A DNA stretch of 64,000 nt from Antedon mediterranea (taxonomy: Eukaryota; Echinodermata; Crinoidea; Comatulida; Antedonidae). Under the pieces are notes generated by a model. It did not search any database and had not been told where the DNA came from. It saw nothing but the letters and a program-made list of their open reading frames with translations. The stretch is from NCBI RefSeq assembly GCF_964355755.1, contig NC_092672.1:38374501-38438500 (forward strand), given 5' to 3'. Both the position numbers and the translations under genes were made by a program. This document shows, in pieces, positions 24,201-34,600 of this stretch; the first letter of the stretch is position 1, and the number at the start of each line of letters is the position of its first letter.

Positions 24201-24795
24201 ATTTTAGCATTAGAAGACAATGTGACTACAAAACTACTGATTAAATTCAAATTTAACTATTTTTTTATTTTGATATAGATCATCAAGTTGGTGTGAAATA
24301 GATTTTTGTTTTTAGAACACTAGTTTTGAAATACTGGTGTTCGGTATAATAATCTATATATAAATTTAGGGCAACATTTGGTAAATTGTGCATTATCTCT
24401 AAAATTTTTACTCGATGGTATATAAAGTTGGTTCGTACGATAATTGTTTTTAATAGCTGAACTGGTTGAACAGCTTTTTGTATTAAATTAACTACGGAAT
24501 ACTGTATTGGCAGTGTATCTTAGTTTAAAGCATCCTTTTTGTTTCCTTTTTGTCAACTTAGGCATCACAAATTTTGATTTGATTGTTGGAAAATGATTAT
24601 CAGAAATAATACAAAGTGATAACATTAACGCTCCCAGTTGCAGAGCAATGACATTTTTAGAAGATTTTCCAGAATAAAGTCCAGAAAGCTTAAGTATATA
24701 GTTTTACTTCCATTGGGGTCTCTGACTGTGACGCAACTATTTTATAAATAATTAGACATGAATCTATAGAACACTTACCGCCTGTCCATTGCCAT
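18017..24795 (-). CDS. Two-exon gene, possible ITPRID/TESPA1-family protein
   Basis: A 17-base exon (24779-24795) starts with ACCATGG, a very good Kozak context. It ends in phase 2, joining the large exon to give MAMDRRSNHLRRQLSRF at the N-terminus of a protein of about 1,070 residues. The first 250 residues contain DLTWSVAEWVESS, then EEILMDLGFGG followed by VPERF. That spacing and motif recall the N-terminal IP3-receptor-binding region of the ITPRID2/TESPA1 proteins (an EE(I/V)L..LGFG....(I/V)P.RF pattern). A short charged helix (RQKQAKVQAEKAKKRAEQV) follows. The rest is S/T/N-rich with a basic cluster (KKSKRQRKKKQR) and a cysteine cluster (HCCHCPRSCC). If the family call is right, it may tether IP3 receptors. 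The call is tentative because the segment after VPERF does not match. Confidence 0.6.
21294..23840. mobile_element. Non-autonomous Helitron, copy 1
   Basis: Begins TCTATATATAAATTTACGTA after an A and ends CTAG before a T. A hairpin, AGATGGTACGC...GCGTGCCATCT (23806-23838), lies right at the 3' end. No Rep/helicase frame. Internally, about 300 bp around 21540-21840 is repeated at 22325-22690, and a 68-bp block is repeated again at 22398-22532. Confidence 0.72.
24353..24475. mobile_element. Helitron fragment, copy 2
   Basis: Same 5' end (TCTATATATAAATTTA). After GTTGGTTCGTAC it jumps directly to GATAATTGTTTTTAATAGCT, so the middle is deleted; no 3' hairpin. Confidence 0.6.
24779..24795 (-). 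CDS. Candidate first coding exon of the two-exon gene
   Basis: ATG at 24793-24795 in ACCATGG context, donor GTAAGTG after 24779, phase 2 out. Adds MAMDR plus a split arginine codon to the large exon. Confidence 0.55.
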
Positions 24796-26020
24796 GGTTA
24801 CACGGCGATAAATTGAAGAAATGTTTGTGAAACCAGGAATGTTTCTTTGGTTAAGTATCAAACTTAGTTGTCAAAAACAAGACCAAAACCTGATCAAGGT
24901 ACACTTGGAAATACTAAACAATCAAATGTGAACATTCGGCATAAAGTCACCAGCTAATACTAGTCTACGACTCAGCTGTCAGCTCATATTTAGACTCATA
25001 ATTATTTTCAGTAATGGAAGCATTTTCCTGTAATCGACATATTTTAATAATAATTTCATGGTGTAATGGAGTAATTATCTTCGGAGTAATTATCTTCACA
25101 CTAATCAGTTCACTGTAAATGGATAGCTTCAAATTAGCTCATGTACTTGTGAGGATGATTTACCCTCAAGAAATGTGTAGACAAACAGACAGTCAGCCAG
25201 TTTTAGGCTCCATTTTCAAATCAGATAAAAGCTTAGGTAATTGTTCAACCAACATTCCACACCATCCTTCAGAATTGAACATCCTTCAGATTAGATGAGA
25301 AGTAGATGAGAAGTAAATACTTCTTAAATGTCTTCGCAGATCAACTTCACACATCACATTTCCTAAAACAAAACACCTGTGTACTGTAAACCAAAGCTAC
25401 ACGCTGCATACAATGTGCAGTGAATGATTAGCAGCTAGGCCATACAAGAATTCAACAGCATCTATCTACATGCAATCTCGCACAGTAGTTTAAATTTAAA
25501 TATACATCTAATTTTAAAGAACCACCACTGTCCACAGTGAATGAAGCAATCAATAAGAAATGCATTACCACGGCTATTGCATTCAGTTAATAGTCTGTGT
25601 AGTATAGATAGAGGGCAGCAGATTTATGATTGCTAGGTTGCCAGAGATGTAATTAGAGCATCATGATTTTGTAGTAATTTATTGGCCTTGCGCATGTAAT
25701 GGAACAATTAACAATACAAAGCAAACCAGCCCCTAAACAAACAATTTCATCTCTAATCAGCGTCCATGTTCATTTGATTTCATTCATAGATCAGTTTTTA
25801 AGACCACCACTACAAAATTGAATGTAGTAATTAAAATAATTGACCAGTGCACTGCACTAATTGACTCCACCACAAACTTTTCTTATTCTAAATATGCTAA
25901 AATAAGAATAAAAATAAAGATGAAATAATTGTTTCTTATGTGTAGTCAATATCCTCCTTTACGTACATTTATAAATTCTAATTTGCATTGCACAACAGAC
26001 TAGTTTTACATGTAGTACTT
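24796..26020. other. Non-coding stretch upstream of the two-exon gene
   Basis: Should contain the promoter and 5' UTR if ATG 24795 is used. No exon or repeat supported. Confidence 0.35.
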
Positions 26021-26026
26021 GCATTA

Positions 26027-26165
26027 AACATGAATTTAAGAGCAAAAATAGGTCTAACATTGAACATGAATTTAAGAGCAAAAATAGGTCTAACATTGAA
26101 CATGAATTTAAGAGCAAAAATAGGTCTAACATTGAACATGAATTTAAGAGCAAAAATAGGTCTAA
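26027..26165. repeat. 36-bp minisatellite, 4 copies
   Basis: Unit AACATGAATTTAAGAGCAAA plus 16 bp. Length divisible by 3, giving spurious frames on both strands. Confidence 0.95.
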
Positions 26166-26364
26166 ATCCGCACCAACCATAGCATATAAAGCCATCTTAT
26201 TTTCACCTGCTGAAGGTTAGCTTGATTTATAAACAGCAAACATGCAAGAGTTATACACAATTAACAAGTAATTATAGAAAGTGTAACTAATTATCTTGAA
26301 TATCTTTTATTTCATTTTTATTACATCCTTTTTTGCTATCTAAGTAAATTGTACAGTAATTTTG

Positions 26365-26437
26365 TAAAGGCAACGTTTTTAGCCTTGCGGCTACTTGTTA
26401 TAAGTTCTATATCCAAATAAATAAATAAATAAATACA
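26365..26437 (+). mobile_element. Retroposon 3' end
   Basis: TAGCCTTGCGGCTACTTGTT followed by a (AAAT)n tail, as at the 3' ends of LINE-type elements. Confidence 0.4.
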
Positions 26438-26763
26438 GCAGCATTCAGGTAGACTATTATTGCAAACAGTGTATAAATGACTGTTTATTGTCAGGAGGGT
26501 GGGAAAGAGAACACAGGTGCTCTGTTTGATGGTTAACTTATATTATGAATTACTTTTGATAGACTACTACTAATAACATATGTTTAGCACTGGTTCTCAT
26601 TACCATTTTTTAAAACCTTACAAGACAGAGTTTATTGAACCTGAGATTATATAATTCTTGCTCGGATATATACAGCGCCCTCAATGAAAATTAATAATAA
26701 TGTGGTTTATCATTTTTTAATATAGGAAAAAAACCAAACAATTATTGTAGTGTATATTCTCTA

Positions 26764-27334
26764 ACAAAAAATGGTAGGTTGGGTGGAGAGAGAGATAAAA
26801 CCTACTACATCACTGATGCTATTGATTATAGTGCACAACAAATGGTAGATTGGGTGGAGAGAGAGATAAAACCTACTACATCACTGATGCTATTGATTAT
26901 AGTGCACAACAAATGGTAGGTTGGGTGGAGAGAGAGATAAAACCTACTACATCACTGATGCTATTGATTATAGTGCACAACAAATGGTAGGTTGGGTGGA
27001 GAGAGAGATAAAACCTACTACATCACTGATGCTATTGATTATAGTGCACAGCAAATGGTAGGTTGGGTGGAGAGAGAGATAAAACCTACTACATCACTGA
27101 TGCTATTGATTATAGTGCACAACAAATGGTAGGTTGGGTGGAGAGAGAGATAAAACCTACTACATCACTGATGCTATTGATTATAGTGCACAACAAATGG
27201 TAGGTTGGGTGGAGAGAGAGATAAAACCTACTACATCACTGATGCTATTGATTATAGTGCACAACAAATGGTAGGTTGGGTGGAAAGAGAGATAAAACCT
27301 ACTACTATCACTGATGCTATTGATTATAGTGCAC
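26764..27334. repeat. 71-bp minisatellite, 8 copies
   Basis: Unit AACAAATGGTAGGTTGGGTG plus 51 bp, nearly identical across copies, so recently amplified. Confidence 0.95.
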
Positions 27335-27869
27335 AACGATGTAAAATGAATAACTCAGTTTCTTAACGATTAATTACCATCATCTCTAGGACACAATACA
27401 AAATCATTTGATTTTTAATGGGGCCATTTGTTATAGATTCAAGGCTACCATAATTACTTTTCAGAAAACCCTAGAGTTCTTCAGAATAATACACAATTAA
27501 TAGCCTAATTTATATTTAAAATCAAATGAATAATACTCTCAGATATCAATTAAGATGATGAAATTTAAACAATTAATAAATTAATTGAAATAGTTCAGGG
27601 AGGAGGGGAGGGGAGCTTAAGGTTGAATATTGTAAAATAAAGTGCAGGACATTGTTATATATTGTGCATTGTAATTTTCACAATTTAGGGTGGAGGCCCC
27701 ATTAGTCTGAAGTTCCATTTTCCTGATACTAAGTGAACCTCATTGGAAACAAGTTCAAAGGCTTTTATTAATGTGTTCATGCAATGTTCATATTAAATAT
27801 AATAAACATAAATTTGTGCTAATAATATTTATCAATAAAAACTCACAAATAAATAATATAAGAACTTAC

Positions 27870-27960
27870 CTGACAGAGGGGGAAATGACAGTAACATGCA
27901 CAGTAATAGGTTTCTCATATTCAAAATAGCATTCAAATGTTCCAACTGATATGCACATGC
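27870..27960 (-). CDS. Candidate extra exon, two possible frames
   Basis: A strong donor (CAG then GTAAGTTC) ends at 27870. One frame, open from about 27997, reads VGTFECYFEYEKPITVHVTV and needs phase 1 in, 2 out. A second frame starts at an ATG (27916-27918) and reads MRNLLLCMLLSFPPLS, which resembles a signal peptide. No strong acceptor is visible. It is unclear which gene would use it. Confidence 0.28.
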
Positions 27961-28060
27961 CTACTATTACTTCACAATGCATACATATACGGTAGAGTCA
28001 ATACAATATGATCAAAAACATTGAGTAAAGAAATACACTGCTAAAATAGTTTAAAATAAA

Positions 28061-28253
28061 TACAGTCAACTCAATATTGAAATCTCTGAAAACTATAAAC
28101 TCGCAAAAACCATAGTTTTCTTGAATTGAATCATACAAAATATTCCAAATTCTTGTTTTACCATTAAAAACACATTTGGAATACCAGATTTTCTGGAAAA
28201 CCAGACATATTAAGCTGACCAAATTATGTCAGATATTGGAGAGTTGACTGTAT
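28061..28253. mobile_element. MITE with TACAGTCAACTC termini
   Basis: Ends TACAGTCAACTC and GAGTTGACTGTA are inverted repeats bounded by TA, as in Tc1/mariner or pogo-type elements. No coding capacity. A related terminus occurs near 58660-58700. Confidence 0.6.
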
Positions 28254-28342
28254 AATAACAATGATGTCCGATATTGGGAGAGTTGACTGTATAATAATAA
28301 TGATGTCCGATATTGGGAGAGTTGACTGTATAATAATAATGA
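28225..28342. repeat. 39-bp tandem repeat derived from a MITE end, 3 copies
   Basis: GATGTCCGATATTGGGAGAG units continue the right terminus of the adjacent MITE, so the terminus itself has been tandemly amplified. Confidence 0.8.
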
Positions 28343-28558
28343 TTTAAGAAAAAAATAGAAACAAAAACAGGAAAAAAAAATAAAGTTTATGAAATGAATG
28401 ACACAATTGAGAGAAAAAAATTTAAAATATTTTTAAAATAAAAACAAACATGACCATTAAAAGTGACCATTTTTGCATGCACATTATTTACCACTTGCAC
28501 AATGTGTGACTATAGGATGCAATTACATTAAATAATATTATAAAATATGTTATTTTAC

Positions 28559-28679
28559 CTGTTTGTGCGGTTCTTATCTGATCCTTGATGTAAACCTTTT
28601 CCTGGAGATTTCTTGGCATTCTGTTTTTTGTTTCTAGAAGGTTCATCTGGATATGCTTGCCTTGTAATCCGTTGTATAC
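28559..28679 (-). CDS. Acidic-protein gene exon 10
   Basis: Phase 1 in, 2 out. Basic: RITRQAYPDEPSRNKKQNAK. The phase-2 donor fits the acceptor at 21212. Confidence 0.6.
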
Positions 28680-31600
28680 CTATGGAAACATGTAATGACA
28701 ATATTATATGACATATATTTATTCATTAAGACACAAGACTGTGTTTCTTTAAAATACAAATTAATGTTGCATAATGTATAATATATAATGACTGCTGCAT
28801 CAGACAACCACAAATAACAACTTAAAACAACAAAGCTACACATTTGTATGATACTGTAGAGTAACAACCAGTTATCTAAATAAGTTTATATAGGCTACAG
28901 CATCAAATGTCTTACCTGCAACTAAAAATAATTTTCACTCACTAGTGAAGGAAAAAAACACAAATTCCATCCAAAAAATGTTTGTTACATTGACAGAATA
29001 ATACATTTTTTAACTAAATGAATTGTAGGTTAGATCCTGAAACTTAGAATTGATGTCAATTATGTTAACTACAAAGCTAAAGAAACTAAATCTTACCAGT
29101 GTACTATAATTTCTAGAAAAGAATGGTAATACAATGTTTCTCAAACGACACGAAAATACAATAAGGAGACTATCAATTTTCATCCTACGAAGCAAATGTT
29201 TATTGAATCATTTCTTCACAGACTTGTGTTGTTTAGCATAGATTTCTGTGCAGGAGAATCGAAGTGACAACATCATAATTCTTAGAGGAAGTGAAAACAA
29301 AAGATTGACGCAGAAAAACATGTAGTGAAAATGCAGAAACACCTGCCAAACTAGCATAACTAAATCCATGATACAGTATTAAGATTGAAACCTTGAGAAC
29401 AAAGTTAATCTCAGTGAATCAATAAGAACATTAATAGAGTAATAATATCATTTTACTTTTTGTATTCTTTGGAAATGATTTATACATAACACATGTGAAG
29501 AAGAATTCACTAACACTAATAACAGCGCTATTCATTTCTATTACTAAATGATATATCTTTTATTGTTTAAGTATAATACACACATAATTGTCTTTTACTG
29601 AGCTATTAAAAGGTATCCAAATAGGTTTCTATACAAGAGAATGGGAACCAGACACAATTCAGTGGTAGATCCAGAATGTTGAAATGAAATTGGGGTTTTT
29701 AATCTTCTCAAAACATTTCTTAATTTTAAGAGTACATGGATTTTCTTTTCGAAAAATGGCCAAATATTAAGAAAAATATCTTGATAAGATTATCTAAGTA
29801 AAGCTAAGCAACATATTAAACTTCCATAAAAACCTATTGTATAATATTTTTTGGGTCTCAATTTTGTTTTTGATGATTTCAGAATATTCGATAACAACAC
29901 ATAATCATAGTCTTGAAAACACTGATTCACAGAAAAAACAGCTTACTTTCCTTGAATCATATACATACATACAAATAATACAACGATTTCTAATGCCTCA
30001 AGCTTTATCTTTATGCTGTATAAACTGAGTGAAATTGAATTCAGACCAACCAACATCCAAAACAAGATGCATTTCCATAAAACATAGACGGTTTAAATGC
30101 CATTTAGTTCTTGATTGATATAATTGACGTGATAAGTTGCTCCTCTATGCAGTGTACAAATAAAGATTGTTTACCATGTATTAATATAAACATCATCACC
30201 ATCTTTACTCTATCTTCACTGTTTGTACTACTAATATGGTTACCATGCCAACTGTCTCCTCACGCTGGATACTTAAGCAATTACTGAATCAATCAGAGTT
30301 GTGAAGTAGCATCAAATAGGTTAAGAGTACTAAAATGCACTATAAATGCACATACTAATTAACTGTCAGGGCTCAGTTTAATACTAGGCTAAATACACAA
30401 CAACTTTTGACAGTACACTCAGTGTACAGTTATCTTTATATGTTTCAAGTGAATGATTTTAAAACAACCCAACGTCAATCAGACTAACAAAAGGATGGCA
30501 TGAGGATAGCCAACGCCAGACGTCATTTCATGTTGGAAAAAATACAAAATACGCAATTCATGTAGAACATGTGTAGATATACAGCTTGATGGATGATCTA
30601 TTTAAAAAACAAAAAACCCTCTCAAACAAACTAAAAGAAAAAAAATCATCAGAGTTTTTTATGTTCATTTATCATGGAAAGATGTTTAACTATCAACAAC
30701 TCGTTATAATGTAAAGGCTAAAATAATTTTTTTTCAATATGTTTTATTCTTTCCATAACAAACACACAAACCAACTTTAAAAAACCTATTGTAAAAAATA
30801 TCTCTTAAAAAAAGGCTATAGTAGATATAAAGTAGTAAGATCAATACAATCCTAATATAGTAAATGTGTATATATGTAAGAATGAATTACTCATGCCTTT
30901 AATAAGTTGAATGTTATTTATGTCTTTAAATAATGAATTGCCTATGTCTTTTTAATCATGTGAATGTTATTGTTATTGTATACGTAAGAATGAGTTACTC
31001 ATGTCTTTAATAATGAGTTACATGTTATTTATGTCTTTAAATAATGAATTGCCTAATTGTCTTTAAATAATGAATTGCTTATGTCTTTAAATAATGAATT
31101 GCCTATGTCATTTTAATAATGTGAATGTTATTGTTATTCATCTAGGTCTTGCTATTTCAAGAGAGATGTTGTCCCTAGCAAACTAGTTTGACAAAAAAAA
31201 GTGTGATGTATCCAAATATGGTAGTGATATGATGTCATCATGTACATATATGGGCACATCACATTTTTTGTCATAAAGTTTGATAGTGTAGAAAGAGCTT
31301 AACAGTACATAGGATTAACTTATAATCTAAAATAATACAAACAAAAAGAGAAATGTAAAGATTTCTAGCTGCTAACTGTATTTAGTTCTACTTCTTCACC
31401 ACAGTGGGATTCTAAATTAATTCTGCCATAGTCCTACTAAAATTAAATTGTAATAAACTATATCATGATAATTCATTTGTAAAGGCAATCAGGCAATAAA
31501 TGTACATGTTGACATTAATCCATCACATTAATCATGAATGACTTAACAACATTTACATTATTTTGGGATCGGCTAATAGAAAGATCATGTATGTAATGCT

Positions 31601-34600
31601 AATGTGTGTATCACCTCCATGGATAGACTGAAAGCAGAGACGTCATACAAAGTTGTTTTGTGAACAACACATTTCAAACTGCTAGTATTTTGTCAAAATG
31701 AAAAGATGTTCATGACTACTTAACATTTTATATTTCATATTAAAAAAAAATCAAATTTTGTTGGGTGTGGTCACGAAAATACCAAGTACTATACACATCA
31801 TGAAAAATTGTGTAAGCCAATTTGCTGGTATGAACATTACAGTAGTTTCTTAATTCAGGACTATTTCAAATTAAACATGAATTCAACCCAACTTCAAAGG
31901 TTCATCCTCTACTACTATGTCATTTATTGTTAACAATGGCTACAAATATCCTATTTTAACAAACATCTTCCTGAGTTTGATTACTTTATTTGTATATCCT
32001 CAAAGCCTATTACTGTTTAACAAACTGTTATACATAATTAAATAAAATCATACCTCTGTCTAATAAACTGTCTTCATCATCAGAATGTCTATCATCACTA
32101 GTGTAGCGTAACGCACCTTTACCGCTGTCATTATCACTGTCATTATTCAGCAAGTCTAGAAGAAATGCAAAATGGATATGAAACCATACGCAAACATTAT
32201 CATTACCAACTACACATCTTAACTTTAATCAATAAATTCTATAATAGACGTGATCAAATACATATATAACAAGAGAAGTAAAGTAGTTTTTTTTTACATC
32301 AATAAAATTAATAAATAAATAAATAAAAAACGTGACCGATGGATGGAGTAAGATGGTTGGAGGAAAAGGAGGAGGGAGGAGGGGGAGGGGCTGGTGGGGG
32401 AGGTGGTAAGGGGGAGGGGAGGGGCTGGTGGGGGAGGGGTAAGGGGGAGGGGAGGGGCTGGTGGGGGAGGGTAAGGGGGAGGGGAGGGGCTGGTGTTTAA
32501 TCTCTTGTTTTTGTTACGGTTTGATACTGATACTTTATTTTATTCCATCAGTGACCACTGGATTGATTTGAACTCACACCTTCTGATTTCAAACTACTAA
32601 GCTTCAATACCATTATGTGAACATACCTTGTCTATGTTTAAAAAAGCTTGTAAAATTATTGTTGATTTCTGAAGTTGAATCGCTTAGATTAGACAAGCTT
32701 TCCACACTTTGACACTTTTTAGCTCCTTTAAAAAAAACGAATTTAGATAAATAGTTACACATATCAGTATTGGAAGGGTAGAAAGCAGGATTTAAATAAA
32801 TGAATACACCTTTTAAAATAAAGAGAGAAGTATTAGTCCACGCCACTACGAATCGGAGCATCAATTTACAGACTTAAGTTATTCATTAAGTTATAATTCA
32901 TCATAAAATTATTATTAAACTACATCATTTTTCAACATCTATTTTAAGAATTTGGTAGTACTTCGCACCTTGAATAATTCAGGTTTGAATAATTCGGTTA
33001 AGACATAATATTATATATATAAATTTGTACAATTTTGTTTAAAAACAGTTTAAAAATGAATACAAACCTTTCTTTCTCTTTAAAACTGTCTGAAACGTTT
33101 GGCGTACATCACCAGACTTGACAGAGTCTAAATCGCTTGGAATAGTTATTGTATCAAAACTTGTTAATGGTACTCCCGCTACCTGCTTCACCATCATGTT
33201 ACGGAAACGTCTCTCAAAATCTTCTGTTTGAACCGATTCCACGTCACTTGGAACATTTAGTCTGGACTTCATCAGCGTTAGACCAGGTTTGAATCCTTGA
33301 TTTAAAAACATACAAATATATTTATATGGCCAATTGTAATTAAATAGCTGTTATTTTGCAATCATTCTAGTTGAATGTTATTACGTCAGATAAAAAAAAA
33401 AATATTAAAAGAGCAAATAACCAATAATATGTTTATAATAGATAGTATTCTGATTGATAATTAATGTATATTAAAATTCAATTTTTTTGTGACATAGTTT
33501 CTTTTACAAAACAATCAATATTAGGTCAAATTTCGACCTGATATTTTTTAAGTTCATCAAATCAATAAAAATAGATCATATTCTAATAAATGTATAATAC
33601 AATTCAAATTCGTATTTTAGTGGAATTTTCATATTTTTTTAATAACAGACAAATGAATTCATAAACACAAAACTGTACTGACATTTTTTCTATAAGTAGA
33701 AAATTATGTCAATATATGCTAAAATGCAATATCTAATAAATACCTATATTGTAAAAATGAGTACTGTAAGTAGGAATGCTTTGAGCAAAATTACAAATGT
33801 TAAGTAAGAACCTTTATATTGTTGTAATATTGAATACCAATTTCAAATGTCAATGTGTATAGTATTGATTGACATTTTATTGCAATATAAATGTTCTTGA
33901 GGGCTCACTTTAAGAAAATGAGTTAAAGCTGTATTGTCCTCCAAAAACATGAAAAAATTATTTAAAAATCAGATTTTTTCTAGGCCTGTTTCATTTAACT
34001 TGAATAATTTTTGCATTAAATTTTCAGGTACATTTTAATTTATTACATCTTTTGGTCAGAGTGAATAACTAGACCTATTATGTGACATTAAAATTGGGAC
34101 AACATATATTTAAATAAATGAGAAATGTATTCCTGTTGAAACTCTCTACAGTATGTTTTTTTCTCACAAACTACACATTTAGTCACCAAGGAAGAAATAT
34201 CCACTATCGTCACACTCATACACAATTCAGCATGCATTATTAAAACATGAAATACAAAACAATAACAGTGCACACAGCCAAGCAAGGTAAGTGATCAACT
34301 TAAACCATATTGCTGCTCAAATCTTGATATGATGCTGATAAAAATATCTGGATGTGTAATAAGATTAATGATGAATCAATTAAAATGGTTAAAAGGTTGG
34401 ATTAAATATATTGTGCATTTGTACTAATAGTATTTTATCAGGGTAAAATAATATGGAATTAAAACAATTTTAGTTCAAACCAAACTATGATAGGACCATG
34501 GACCTTAGAAGGACTCTATCATGACTAACTAACTAAACTAATTAGTTTTTATATTCATCCTCTTCTACACACAGTAGTAGAGCCTCAATTTTCAAGCGTT

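Noticed and set aside
25959-26195. ORFs on both strands with LFLLLNSCSMLD or NMNLRAKIGLTL repeats
   Set aside because: By-products of a 36-bp minisatellite.
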